Positions 26,963 to 35,794 of a DNA stretch of 46,613 nt are shown here, piece after piece. A program made the translations under genes and the position numbers. Origin of the DNA: Candidatus Aminicenantota bacterium (GTDB lineage: Bacteria; Acidobacteriota; Aminicenantia; Aminicenantales; Aminicenantaceae); contig WVXO01000045.1 of NCBI GenBank assembly GCA_011773465.1, forward strand, positions 1 to 46,613, in the 5' to 3' direction. Under the pieces are notes generated by a model. It did not search any database. It was given only the letters and a program-made list of their open reading frames with translations, and had not been told where the DNA came from. Every line of letters begins with the position of its first letter. The stretch's first letter is position 1.

Positions 26963-28087
26963 TTAGAGTTCTTTTTGAAAGACACGGAAGCGCTTATATA
27001 TTTTTCCCTCTATTTTCTCCATCTCCGCTCTAACTTTTACATTCTCTTCCAACTCATGGTGAGTATCAATCACTTCTAAGCCAGCCTCATGAGCTGAGAG
27101 CATTATCTTTACTCCCATAAAGACGTCGAGACCCCGGCCTCGATATTTCTCCTTGATGGCACCAAGAAGCAGGTCCAACTGTTTTGTCCTCTTCGCTGCC
27201 CGCAATATCTTCAGGAAGCCAAAAGGGAAAAGGTGACCTTTGGCCTTTTGAATGCCTTCGGTAATATCTGGCATGCCAACAATAAAGGCCACCACTTCAT
27301 CATCCTTCTTAACTGCCTTCACAAACCTAGGATCGAGAACGGGCATGTAGCGCTTGGCCAGGTCCTCCATCTCTTTTTCATCCAACGGAGCATATCCATA
27401 AATGCTGCTTCCAGTGTAACACTCATTCATAAGACGCAGAATCGGCTTGATCCAAGGCTTCAGTTCTTTTCTTTTACGGAACTCGACCATTTCAAAGTTT
27501 CCCTTCCTCTGAACTCTCTCATAAATTCTTTTGTAGAATTCAGGGAATTCTTTTGGCACATCCAGTTTGTAAACAAAATAATCCACATCTTTCCCATACC
27601 CTTGCTTTTCAACAAAGCGAGGCATCCACTCAAAATTATAATAGGTCGCAATCGTCGCCCGATTCTCGAATCCTTCTATTAAAAATCCTTCGGGGTCTTG
27701 GTCTGAGAATCCGTAGGGACCTATAATTTTAGCCATCCCTCTCTTCCTTGCCCAACCTTCGACATAACTCAACAGGGACCGAACAATGTCCTCGTCTTCC
27801 TCTGTCTCCAAATACCCAAACCTTGCCGTTTTCTCCTTTCTGTACTCGTTGTAGCGAGAATTGATGATACCCATAATCCTCCCTACCGCTTTTTCTCCTT
27901 GGAAAGCGAGCAATAAAACCGTATCACTATAGGAAAAAGCCCCGTTTTTTTTCGGATTGAAATACTTCCATTCATCCATATATACGGGATGTACCCAATT
28001 GGGATGATTGGCATGGACCTTCTCAGGAAGAAAGATGAATGTTTTCAAATCCTTCTTTGTTTTGACTTCTCTTATATCAACATCCAT
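26963..28087 (-). CDS. GNAT-like acyltransferase family protein
   Basis: A 374-residue cytoplasmic protein. The N-terminal half resembles a GNAT fold: FIFLPEKVHANHPNWVHP, a strand with AVGRIMGIIN, GYLETEEDED, and a GPYGFSDQDPEGFLIEGF segment. The C-terminal half has VAFIVGMPDI and KYRGRGLDVFMGVK, the latter like the GNAT acetyl-CoA loop. Proteins of this size and pattern are usually annotated as uncharacterised N-acetyltransferases. Substrate unknown. It is monocistronic, convergent with the esterase remnant. A minus-strand terminator sits just upstream of its start. Confidence 0.7.
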   Translation of the reverse strand: MDVDIREVKTKKDLKTFIFLPEKVHANHPNWVHPVYMDEWKYFNPKKNGAFSYSDTVLLLAFQGEKAVGRIMGIINSRYNEYRKEKTARFGYLETEEDEDIVRSLLSYVEGWARKRGMAKIIGPYGFSDQDPEGFLIEGFENRATIATYYNFEWMPRFVEKQGYGKDVDYFVYKLDVPKEFPEFYKRIYERVQRKGNFEMVEFRKRKELKPWIKPILRLMNECYTGSSIYGYAPLDEKEMEDLAKRYMPVLDPRFVKAVKKDDEVVAFIVGMPDITEGIQKAKGHLFPFGFLKILRAAKRTKQLDLLLGAIKEKYRGRGLDVFMGVKIMLSAHEAGLEVIDTHHELEENVKVRAEMEKIEGKIYKRFRVFQKEL

Positions 28088-28133
28088 TTTCTTGTCCTTA
28101 AGTTTTATCCTATATTATCCCAAAAAAATCAAT

Positions 28134-28168
28134 AAAAAAAAACGATGCCCCAGCATATCGCTGGGGGC
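28134..28168 (-). terminator. Intrinsic terminator on the minus strand upstream of the GNAT-like gene
   Basis: Read on the minus strand, GCCCCCAGC / GCTGGGGC closes around GATAT and is followed by ATCG and nine T residues (28142-28134). It is a strong terminator, yet no minus-strand gene lies upstream of it, since rnfC is on the plus strand. The 28169-28463 spacer has another stem (ATGAAGA / TCTTCAT near 28280-28317) and no credible coding frame. Confidence 0.7.
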
Positions 28169-28399
28169 AGGTCTTGCTTTTTGCTTTTGTTCATACAAAT
28201 ACAATTCATGCTAATGCATCACAAGGCGTGCGCTCCCGTTCTTTTTATAAATGGCCAGGGGGAGGGTGGTAATCTCATCATGAAGACAGCAGGTGTCTGT
28301 GTCGCTTTCATCTTCATAATGAAGTTATAATGCGTTTGTATTGTTGAGACAGACAAAAACAAGACTTGACCGCAAATCTTGCCAAATCCTTATTTCTGG

Positions 28400-28429
28400 T
28401 TGACAACTCCATGGGAGAATGACTAAAAT
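28400..28429 (+). promoter_or_regulatory. Sigma70-type promoter of the rnf operon
   Basis: A perfect TTGACA (28400-28405) and TAAAAT (28424-28429) are 18 bases apart. Transcription would start near 28436, which places the long-frame ATG at 28419 outside the message and supports the start at 28464. Confidence 0.6.
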
Positions 28430-28463
28430 TTTATACCTATTTTTTCAGACCATCTCTAATTCA

Positions 28464-29783
28464 ATGAGAGTTAAAACCTTTCCTCACGGAATCCACCCCC
28501 CCGAGTTTAAAGAATTCACGGCTGAGAAAGCCATAGAATCCCTCCCCCTACCGGAAAAAGTTATGATCCCCCTTCTTCAACATTTTGGCAAGCCTGCCAA
28601 GCCATTAGTCCAGAAGGGTGACCAAGTCCTTCTTGGCCAGAAAATTGGTGAAGCACAGACACTCTTCTCAGCTTCTGTTCATTCAAGCGTCTCTGGAAAG
28701 GTTATCTCTGTTGACAATTACAATCATCCAGGAGGGAATCCCATTCCTGCTGTATCGATCACAAATGATAGTCAAGACCTTCCATTTTCTGAAAAAGAGG
28801 AAACAAAGGATCCTTTTTCCTTCAGCCCCGAAGAAATACGCCAAAAAGTCAGGGAAGCTGGAGTTGTTGGGATGGGAGGAGCAGCTTTTCCCACCGCTGT
28901 GAAGCTCTCTCCTCCCAAAGACAAGCCTATCGAGATAATCATTATAAACGGCTGCGAATGTGAGCCCCTGTTAACTTCCGATTACAGGCTCATGCTGGAA
29001 GCGCCTGAGGACATACTAAAGGGTGCAGAGCTGGCCCGCATCGCTACCGGTGCAAAGCGAATTATCGTGGGCATAGAAGACAATAAAAAGAAAGCCTTTC
29101 AAATCTTCCAGGATAAAATTCAAAATTTTGAGGGAGAGGTTGCTCTTCTTAAGACAAAATATCCGCAGGGGGCTGAAAAAAACTTGATTTATGCACTTCT
29201 GCGCCGGGAAGTCCCCACGGGAGGACTTCCTTTTGATGTAGGAGTCGTCGTCCAGAATGTAGGAACAGCCAAGGCTATCTGGGAGGCTGTAAGCAAAGGA
29301 AAGCCTCTGTATGAGAGAGTCATCTCAGTCTCAGGACAGGGAATCCTAGAGCCTAAAAACATTCTCGTCCGAATCGGAACACCCTTTAAAAATGTGGTCG
29401 AATTCTGTGGAGGATTAAAGGAAGATGCTGACATTCTGGTTATGGGTGGGCCGATGATGGGAATCGTCCAGTGGACTTTAGATGTGCCGGTTGTCAAAGG
29501 AACATCCGGCATATTGGCTTGGGCAGCTCCTCGTCCAGGCTTGGAATACCCCTGCATCCGCTGTGGCCGCTGTGTAGACAACTGTCCCATGACCCTCGTT
29601 CCTACCCAACTCGCAAGATATGTCAAATTCGACGACCTTACTTCCGCTGAAAAATGGGGTGTCCTGGATTGCGTCGAATGTGGCTGCTGCCAGTATATAT
29701 GTCCGTCAAAGATTCCCCTTGTTCACTGGATGCGAGTGGGCAAGAATAGAATTATGGCCATGAAACAAAAAAAGAGTGCTTAA
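28464..29783 (+). CDS. rnfC: Rnf complex subunit C
   Basis: Peripheral iron-sulfur subunit of the Rnf ferredoxin:NAD+ oxidoreductase. The 439-residue product begins with the family start VKTFPHGIHPPE, has GMGGAAFPTAVKL and NGCECEPLLTSDYRLM in the flavin/NADH-binding part, and two 4Fe-4S motifs, CIRCGRCVDNCP (first Cys at 364) and CVECGCCQYICP. I take ATG 28464 over 28419 because the extra 15 residues are not like RnfC and the promoter overlaps them. Its TAATG end is shared with rnfD. Confidence 0.96.
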   Translation: MRVKTFPHGIHPPEFKEFTAEKAIESLPLPEKVMIPLLQHFGKPAKPLVQKGDQVLLGQKIGEAQTLFSASVHSSVSGKVISVDNYNHPGGNPIPAVSITNDSQDLPFSEKEETKDPFSFSPEEIRQKVREAGVVGMGGAAFPTAVKLSPPKDKPIEIIIINGCECEPLLTSDYRLMLEAPEDILKGAELARIATGAKRIIVGIEDNKKKAFQIFQDKIQNFEGEVALLKTKYPQGAEKNLIYALLRREVPTGGLPFDVGVVVQNVGTAKAIWEAVSKGKPLYERVISVSGQGILEPKNILVRIGTPFKNVVEFCGGLKEDADILVMGGPMMGIVQWTLDVPVVKGTSGILAWAAPRPGLEYPCIRCGRCVDNCPMTLVPTQLARYVKFDDLTSAEKWGVLDCVECGCCQYICPSKIPLVHWMRVGKNRIMAMKQKKSA

Positions 29784-30757
29784 TGACCGATAACGCTTTC
29801 ATCCTTCAATCATCCCCTCATTTCAGGGATAAAGATTCTGTCCCTAAGATCATGTATGCCGTGATCGCCAGCCTTGTCCCTGCTGTGGCTGCCTCCCTCT
29901 ATTTCTTCCGACTTAAAGCCCTTGCTTTGCTTCTCTGCTGCGTTGCTGCCTGCCTGGTAACTGAGGCACTTTTCCTCTGGCTAAGGAGAAAACCTCTTCA
30001 TTCCCTCCGAGACGGGTCGGCTGTTATCACAGGATTACTCCTGGCAATGACTCTCCCTCCTTCTCTCTCTTTAGAATTGGCTATTATCGGGGCAGTCATG
30101 GCTATTGCTATAGGGAAACAGGTTTTCGGAGGCTTAGGATATAATATTTTTAACCCAGCCTTGGTAGGAAGAGCCTTTCTCCAAACTGCCTTTCCTGTGG
30201 CTATGACGACCTGGATTCCTCCTGTAGCCTTAAAAATCCAGACTGCAACCTATGCCACTCCTCTGGCTAATTTGAGGTTCGAGGATGCGATAGCTAAGGG
30301 CACGCTTACTCCTCTTAAGGATCTTTTTATAGGAAATGTCGGCGGCTGCCTGGGGGAAACCTCTTCTTTTGCCCTTATTCTGGGAGGCCTTTACCTCCTC
30401 TCCCGTCGTGTGATTGACTGGCGGATTCCTCTGGGCATTCTCCTCTCTCTTACAGCTTTTACAGGGGTCTTCTGGCTCGCTAACCCAGAAAAATATGCCT
30501 CTCCTCTCTTTCATATATTGGCTGGAGGCCTTCTGATCGGAGCTTTCTTTATGGCTACAGATCTGATTACTTCACCTATCACTCCTCTTGGCACCTGGAT
30601 CTATGCCCTAGGAATAGGCCTTGTTATCGGCTTGATCCGTCTCTTCGGCGGCTTTGCCGAAGGCGTGATGTATTCTATCCTCTTTATGAACGCTTTTGTT
30701 CCACTTCTTAACCGCTATACACGGCCTCGGATCCTTGGCGAAGGGGGAAAGGCATGA
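29783..30757 (+). CDS. rnfD: Rnf complex subunit D
   Basis: Membrane subunit with covalent FMN. The 324 residues carry about nine membrane helices and conserved RDGSAVITGLLLAMTLPPS and FGGLGYNIFNPALVGRAF. The flavinylation site is likely Thr159 in TYATPLANL, matching the SGATPL motif of NqrB/RnfD. The TAATG overlap with rnfC and the ATGA overlap with rnfG show tight translational coupling. Confidence 0.96.
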   Translation: MTDNAFILQSSPHFRDKDSVPKIMYAVIASLVPAVAASLYFFRLKALALLLCCVAACLVTEALFLWLRRKPLHSLRDGSAVITGLLLAMTLPPSLSLELAIIGAVMAIAIGKQVFGGLGYNIFNPALVGRAFLQTAFPVAMTTWIPPVALKIQTATYATPLANLRFEDAIAKGTLTPLKDLFIGNVGGCLGETSSFALILGGLYLLSRRVIDWRIPLGILLSLTAFTGVFWLANPEKYASPLFHILAGGLLIGAFFMATDLITSPITPLGTWIYALGIGLVIGLIRLFGGFAEGVMYSILFMNAFVPLLNRYTRPRILGEGGKA

Positions 30758-31359
30758 AGCTGTCCGTTCGAATGGTTGTTGTCCTTACTTCGATCGGACT
30801 TCTTTCTGGCAGCTTCCTGGCTACTGTTGGCCATTTGACAAAGGAACGAATCGCACTAAACAAACAGCGTGAAATAGAAGCGGCTATCATCCAGGTCGTT
30901 CCTGGAACCGTGAGCAGTCAAAGATTGTACGAAGAGCGAGATCTTTCTGTCTATGGTGGAAAGGACAATGAGGGAAATATTATCGGTTTTGCCATTCATG
31001 CTTCAGGAATAGGCTTTCAAGATAAAATCTCCCTCATGTTAGGCACAAACTCATCTCTTGAGAGAACAAACAGGCTGGCTATCCTCGATCAGAAGGAGAC
31101 GCCAGGATTAGGAGCTAAGATCACTGATTACGAATTTTTTCTAACATATTGGGAAAATAGAGACTGCAGTGTACCCCTTACTCTGCACAAGCCTGCAGCA
31201 AGTTCGCCAGAAGAGCTTTCGCCTACAGAAGTCAATACCATCACAGGGGCTACAATCTCCTCTGAAGCTGTCCTTAGCATAGTCAATGGATCACTGGAAC
31301 AAGTAAGGAAATTAATACAAGAAGGAAAACTCAGCAGCGAGGCCCAAGATGTCAACTAA
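30754..31359 (+). CDS. rnfG: Rnf complex subunit G
   Basis: FMN-binding subunit with one N-terminal membrane helix (about 4-24) and a periplasmic FMN-binding domain. The flavinylation motif TGATISS places the covalent FMN on Thr167. KETPGLGAKITD near 112-123 is also typical. An ApbE flavin transferase would be needed and is not in the window. Length 201 is normal. It overlaps rnfE by 11 bases. Confidence 0.95.
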   Translation: MKLSVRMVVVLTSIGLLSGSFLATVGHLTKERIALNKQREIEAAIIQVVPGTVSSQRLYEERDLSVYGGKDNEGNIIGFAIHASGIGFQDKISLMLGTNSSLERTNRLAILDQKETPGLGAKITDYEFFLTYWENRDCSVPLTLHKPAASSPEELSPTEVNTITGATISSEAVLSIVNGSLEQVRKLIQEGKLSSEAQDVN

Positions 31360-31960
31360 AACCATCGGACAAGAATTCATCAAAGGCTTATGGGATGAAA
31401 ATCCTGTCTTTCGCCAGCTCCTGGGACTTTGCCCGACGCTTGCTGTGACCAATGCTGTCATCAACGGCTTTGCTATGGGGATGGCAACAACCTTTGTCCT
31501 TATCTTCAGTTCTCTTGTGGTTTCGTCCATAAAAAAACTCATCCCAAGCCAAGTCAGGATTGCCAGCTACATTGTTATCATAGCAAGTTTTGTAACCGTA
31601 GCTGACAGGTTTTTAGCTGCCTTTTTCCCTCCTATTTCTAAAAGCCTTGGACCCTATGTTCCCTTAATCGTCGTTAATTGTATTATTCTGGGGCGTCAAG
31701 AAGCTTTCTCTTCAAAAAACACAGTAGGGCGCTCTGTGACAGATGCGCTGGGCATGAGCGCAGGATTTGTCCTGGCTATGCTGGTGCTGAGCGCGATCCG
31801 AGAAATTCTTGGGGCCGGGACGTTTTTTGGATATCAAGTCATGGGGCCATGGTTTAAGCCCTGGATTATAATGATCCTACCCCCAGGTGCTTTTATCACG
31901 CTGGGCATCCTTCTTGCTATTGCTCTGCAGATTGAACGTAGAACAAAATCGAGGAAATAA
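31349..31960 (+). CDS. rnfE: Rnf complex subunit E
   Basis: Integral membrane subunit, 203 residues with six hydrophobic helices. The N-terminal GLWDENPVFRQLLGLCPTLAVT and the central PLIVVNCIILGRQEAFSSKN are family signatures. The cysteines in GLCPTLA and VNC correspond to those that, in the related NqrD/RnfE, hold an intramembrane iron-sulfur centre with the partner RnfA. It starts inside the end of rnfG. Confidence 0.95.
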   Translation: MSTKTIGQEFIKGLWDENPVFRQLLGLCPTLAVTNAVINGFAMGMATTFVLIFSSLVVSSIKKLIPSQVRIASYIVIIASFVTVADRFLAAFFPPISKSLGPYVPLIVVNCIILGRQEAFSSKNTVGRSVTDALGMSAGFVLAMLVLSAIREILGAGTFFGYQVMGPWFKPWIIMILPPGAFITLGILLAIALQIERRTKSRK

Positions 31961-31962
31961 GT

Positions 31963-32538
31963 ATGGAACTTCTCGCTATTTTCGTCGCTGCCATCTTGAT
32001 CAATAACTTCGTGCTTCGCTATTTTTTAGGAATATGTCCTTTCCTGGGTGTCTCTAAAAAAATCGATTCGGCTATCTCGATGGGCCTGGCCGTAACTTTT
32101 GTCATGAGTATAACTGCTGTTGTCAGCTGGGTCATTAACCACTGGATCCTTATTCCTTTTAAACTTGACTATCTTCAGATTGTGTCTTTTATTCTAGTCA
32201 TCGCTTCTCTCGTTCAATTAGTGGAAATGTTCATCCGTAAGATAAGCCCGCCTCTTTACCAGGCGCTGGGCATCTATCTTCCACTTATAACAACGAACTG
32301 TTCTATCTTCTTTTTGGCCCTCATGGCTTCACTGAGAGAGTATAATTTTGTGGAATCAATCATATTTGGTGTCGGTTCTGGACTTGGTTTCACTCTAGCT
32401 ATTATCCTCATGGCAGCAATAAGGGAACAGCTTGACCATGCGGAAGTTCCGGAAGCACTGAAGGGAGCGGGCATCGCTCTTATTGTCGCCGGAATCATGG
32501 CCCTTGCCTTCTTGGGCTTTTCAGGGATGATAAAATAA
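31963..32538 (+). CDS. rnfA: Rnf complex subunit A
   Basis: Integral membrane partner of RnfE, 191 residues with six helices. It shows NNFVLRYFLGICPFLGVSKK and PLITTNCSIFFLALM, each with the conserved membrane cysteine. It starts 2 bases after rnfE and shares TAATG with rnfB. Confidence 0.95.
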   Translation: MELLAIFVAAILINNFVLRYFLGICPFLGVSKKIDSAISMGLAVTFVMSITAVVSWVINHWILIPFKLDYLQIVSFILVIASLVQLVEMFIRKISPPLYQALGIYLPLITTNCSIFFLALMASLREYNFVESIIFGVGSGLGFTLAIILMAAIREQLDHAEVPEALKGAGIALIVAGIMALAFLGFSGMIK

Positions 32539-33344
32539 TGGAAGTTCTAGTGCCCGTAATAACGATGGGAGTCCTGGGCATCCTCTTTTCTCTCGGACTT
32601 GTTATTGCCTACAGAAAACTAAGAGTCTATGAAGATCCGAAGATAGAACAAGTTGCCGAGCTCTTGCCCCAGGCTAACTGCGGAGCTTGCGGATACGCAG
32701 GATGCAGAGCTTTTGCTGAAGCTCTTGTTAAAGGCGAAAGCACTATAAACAGCTGCCCGGTTAGTGACGCTGAAGGAGTAAAACAAATTTCTGCAACTTT
32801 AGGAGTCTCGGCTGCGGAGGTTGTGAAAAAAGTGGCGCGTCTCCACTGCCGCGGAACTCATGAAGCTGCCAAAAATAGCGGAACTTACCTTGGAATTTCA
32901 ACCTGCGATGCTGCTCAACTGGTCGGAGGAAACAAACAGTGTTCTTATGGCTGTCTACACTTTGGCGATTGTGTACGGGCCTGCCCTTTTGACGCACTCT
33001 ACATGAGTGAAGAAGGGCTTCCTGTAGTAATAGAAGATAAATGCACGGCTTGCGGGAAATGTGTCGAGGCCTGCCCGAGAAATCTCTTTGAGCTCCATCC
33101 CATTTCTCAAGGAATTATCGTCTTCTGTCGTTCCGTGGACAGGGGGCCCGTTTCAAGAAAGGTCTGTAAAAATGCTTGTATTGCCTGTGGAATATGTTCG
33201 CGGGCCTGTCCGGAAGCCATCATCATCGAAAACAATCTGGCAATAATAACCGATTATAAGAAAATAGATCCGGAGAAAATTCCTGAAATTGAAAAATGCC
33301 CCACAGATGCCATCGGCCGCTTGAAGAAGGAAGATGAAGGATAA
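32538..33344 (+). CDS. rnfB: Rnf complex subunit B
   Basis: Ferredoxin-like entry subunit of Rnf, 268 residues. After an N-terminal membrane helix (about 4-24) comes the Fe-S domain with Cys48, Cys51, Cys56 and Cys73 (ANCGACGYAGC and NSCPVSD). A central part with CSYGCLHFGDCVRACP and CTACGKCVEACP, and the later KVCKNACIACGICSRACP, provide further 4Fe-4S clusters. Electrons from reduced ferredoxin should enter here. It overlaps the RseC gene by 11 bases. Confidence 0.96.
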   Translation: MEVLVPVITMGVLGILFSLGLVIAYRKLRVYEDPKIEQVAELLPQANCGACGYAGCRAFAEALVKGESTINSCPVSDAEGVKQISATLGVSAAEVVKKVARLHCRGTHEAAKNSGTYLGISTCDAAQLVGGNKQCSYGCLHFGDCVRACPFDALYMSEEGLPVVIEDKCTACGKCVEACPRNLFELHPISQGIIVFCRSVDRGPVSRKVCKNACIACGICSRACPEAIIIENNLAIITDYKKIDPEKIPEIEKCPTDAIGRLKKEDEG

Positions 33345-33777
33345 GGGTTTAGTCGTCAGCACAAAAGAAGATATGGCTCAGGTTGAGGTTCAGTGTTTTA
33401 CTGAGCATTGCCAGAATTGTTCGGCTCGAAGTTTGTGCGTCGGGAAAAATCAATCAAAAGGTCTGATTATGGTCAGGAATCCTTTACGGGCATCTGCTGG
33501 CGATGAAGTTGAGATTGAGATCCCTGACACAAAATACAGCAGATCCTTGATCCTGCTCTTTGGTACCCTTCTCCTTGCTTCTCTCGTTGGATTAGGATTA
33601 GGATCATTATTAGCTCCTCTCTTACCTCTTTCTTCTTCGGCAGCAAGCCTTCTTGGGCTCCTGTGCGCTCTAATTATAGCGGGAATTTTCCTCTCACGTT
33701 ATTTCCGCGCAAAAAACAAAGTATCTCTATATCCTGTAATCAAAGTTATAACTAAAAAAGGAGAACGTCATGGATAG
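33334..33777 (+). CDS. RseC/MucC family membrane protein
   Basis: A 147-residue protein with a short cytoplasmic N-terminal domain containing CFTEHCQNCSARSLC (four cysteines, possible Fe-S or metal site), then two membrane helices (about 69-91 and 100-120). This is the SoxR-reducing system RseC / MucC family. Homologues act with Rsx (Rnf-like) in reducing SoxR in enterics. Its position directly after rnfB, overlapping by 11 bases, fits a role in assembly or regulation of the complex; that role is inferred. Confidence 0.88.
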   Translation: MKDKGLVVSTKEDMAQVEVQCFTEHCQNCSARSLCVGKNQSKGLIMVRNPLRASAGDEVEIEIPDTKYSRSLILLFGTLLLASLVGLGLGSLLAPLLPLSSSAASLLGLLCALIIAGIFLSRYFRAKNKVSLYPVIKVITKKGERHG

Positions 33778-34501
33778 ACGTAGTTTTTTTCGAACAATTC
33801 TCTACACTCCTTTGCTTGCCCCGTTTATTCTGAATGCCAAATCGCAACAAAAAGGCTTCCAATTTTATGTTATTGCTGATTCTCCCCAGGTCTTCCTCCC
33901 TACAATCCTTCACGAACTGCAAAAATGCGGAATGATTCACGGGAATAACTTTAATATCCTCAATCTGCATCCTGAAGAGAAGGCACTTAAAAGAACCTTT
34001 TCTGAAGAAGGTTGGTGCCTTATCCCGAAATCTTGCCCAGCCGACCTTTCTCTCTCTTTTTGTCACCTCCATCACCAGACCCTACCGTCTTTCACGTTCA
34101 TAAAAGAAGGGAAGGTTTGGGATATAAGATCAAGAAAACTTTACACTCTCTGGAAGGAGATGAATAGCCAAAGTCCATCCTCCTGGTTAACTATTGCCTC
34201 GTTCAACAGCAGGCATGTGGATCATTATCAAGGAGCCACTGCATCTATTTATTTAGAGGGACAAAAGGTAGAAAGTATTTCTTTGGAGAAAAATGTCTTT
34301 AAAAAGTTTCAGACCGAAAGAGGCAGCATTAACGTTATCGTAGAAAAAGGAAACGCCTTGGTATCAGGCTCTACCTGCCGCCATAAAATCTGCCACTTCA
34401 CTCCTCCCGTCTCTCTAGCGGGAGAGCGCATTATATGTGCTCCCAATCATTTTCTTCTAGAAATCGAAGGTTCTTATTATATAGATACGGCGATAGGTTA
34501 G
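33770..34501 (+). CDS. Secreted NusG-domain-II protein at the end of the rnf operon
   Basis: A 243-residue protein with a Tat-like or Sec signal (MDRRSFFRTILYTPLLAPF) and an unrecognised middle region. Its C-terminal 85 residues resemble NusG domain II, with ASIYLEGQKVESISL, then STCRHKIC and IICAPNHFLLEIEG, where the three cysteines and the N-H pair match the family. NusG-II proteins are known beside Rnf and ApbE genes in other anaerobes, and they may hold a periplasmic redox or flavin-related role. It overlaps the RseC gene by 8 bases. The middle (about 25-155) may be a separate domain. Confidence 0.75.
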   Translation: MDRRSFFRTILYTPLLAPFILNAKSQQKGFQFYVIADSPQVFLPTILHELQKCGMIHGNNFNILNLHPEEKALKRTFSEEGWCLIPKSCPADLSLSFCHLHHQTLPSFTFIKEGKVWDIRSRKLYTLWKEMNSQSPSSWLTIASFNSRHVDHYQGATASIYLEGQKVESISLEKNVFKKFQTERGSINVIVEKGNALVSGSTCRHKICHFTPPVSLAGERIICAPNHFLLEIEGSYYIDTAIG

Positions 34502-34579
34502 AAACACACAATATTTTTATCATCCCTTTATTGGGAGGGAAAAAACGGCCTTTAGGAGTTTTCCGATGAGTACGCCCGT

Positions 34580-35680
34580 TTATAATTTCATGGGCATGAG
34601 TACATATATATACTTTATATCCTCTTCAACTTCAGGCTTTATAAGAACGGAACTGTTAGTGTCTTTTAGTTCGAAACGAACTGTGTCTGCACTGACCGTA
34701 GCCAGAAAATCAAGGAGATACTGAGAGTTAAATCCAATTTCTAAATCTTCTCCCTTATACTCAACATCGACTTTATCTCGGGCTTCTCCTATCTCTGGAT
34801 TGGATGAGAAAAGCTTTATCTTGTTTTTTTCTATATAAAATTTTATTCCTTTTGATCTTTCTGTCGAAAAGAGCGAAACTCTCCTCACCGCATCTGTTAT
34901 TTCTTCTTTTGAAACGGTGAAAGTGTTCGGATTATCTTTAGGGATGACAGCTTCAAAATTTGGAAACTTTCCCTCAATAATCCGTGATATCAAAGTTCTG
35001 TTCTTCACCTTAAAAAAGAGGTTGCTTTCATCCAGGTCAAACTCTATTGAATCGTCCTCAAATTTTCTCAGCTCACTCAATGTCTTTTTTGCTACGATTG
35101 CCCTTATTTCATTTGATAGCTTCATTTTTTCTAACGCACTTGAAGTATAAGCCAGTCTATGTCCATCTGTGCTCACCAGCTCCATGGAATTATCCTTGAT
35201 TATCAACAAGGCTCCGCTCAAATAATACCTTTGTTCTTGAGTTATTGCATAGTAGACTCTGTCTATCATGTCTTGAAATTTTTCCAATGGAAGAATGATA
35301 TTTCTCTCAAATTTAGGTTCCGGAACCTGAGGATAATCTTCTTTGGGTAAGCAAAGAACTTTAAACTCGCTTGCTCCTGACGTGATCTCCATAGTAAGAT
35401 CTTTTCCCTCTTTGAAGGTAACTGTCTCACCTTCAGCAAGAGATTTTATAATTTCAAAAACTTTCCTTCCGGATAGTGTTATAGAGCCCTCCTCTTCAAT
35501 ATTAGCTGGAAAATGAGTTTTCAAACCAACCTCAAGGTCAGTGCCTTTAAGCTCAACTTCACCTCCTGAAGCAGTTACCAAAATGTTAGCAAGAATCGGC
35601 ATCGTATTTCTCTTCTCTACTATTCCATGCAGAAGATGAAGTTCAGCCAAAATATCCTCTTTTTGAATAGAAAATTTCAT
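34580..35680 (-). CDS. dnaN: DNA polymerase III beta subunit (sliding clamp)
   Basis: Ring clamp that tethers the replicative polymerase. The 366 residues show the three clamp domains, with FSIQKEDILAELHLLHGIVEKRNTMPILAN at the start, YYLSGALLI and VSTDGHRLAY in the second domain, and a YVLMPMKL end (canonical YLIMPMRL). AAGGTGG precedes the ATG at 35680. It follows dnaA by 114 AT-rich bases. No recF or gyrB follows; the next gene is convergent. Confidence 0.97.
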   Translation of the reverse strand: MKFSIQKEDILAELHLLHGIVEKRNTMPILANILVTASGGEVELKGTDLEVGLKTHFPANIEEEGSITLSGRKVFEIIKSLAEGETVTFKEGKDLTMEITSGASEFKVLCLPKEDYPQVPEPKFERNIILPLEKFQDMIDRVYYAITQEQRYYLSGALLIIKDNSMELVSTDGHRLAYTSSALEKMKLSNEIRAIVAKKTLSELRKFEDDSIEFDLDESNLFFKVKNRTLISRIIEGKFPNFEAVIPKDNPNTFTVSKEEITDAVRRVSLFSTERSKGIKFYIEKNKIKLFSSNPEIGEARDKVDVEYKGEDLEIGFNSQYLLDFLATVSADTVRFELKDTNSSVLIKPEVEEDIKYIYVLMPMKL

Positions 35681-35794
35681 TTTTCCACCTTTTCCTAAAA
35701 CTTAATAATATTAATCTAATATATTTTTAAGATAAATAATAAAATAAATAAAAGCAAATGAAAAGTGAAAATACTTTATAAAGCGTTGATTCTT

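Noticed and set aside
28145-28330. Short plus-strand frame upstream of rnfC
   Set aside because: It begins inside the terminator hairpin, has no ribosome site, and its sequence is not protein-like.
34502-34579. Bidirectional terminator between the NusG-II gene and dnaN
   Set aside because: A weak TCCC/GGGA pair and a CGG/CCG pair exist, but neither has a convincing stem plus T run.
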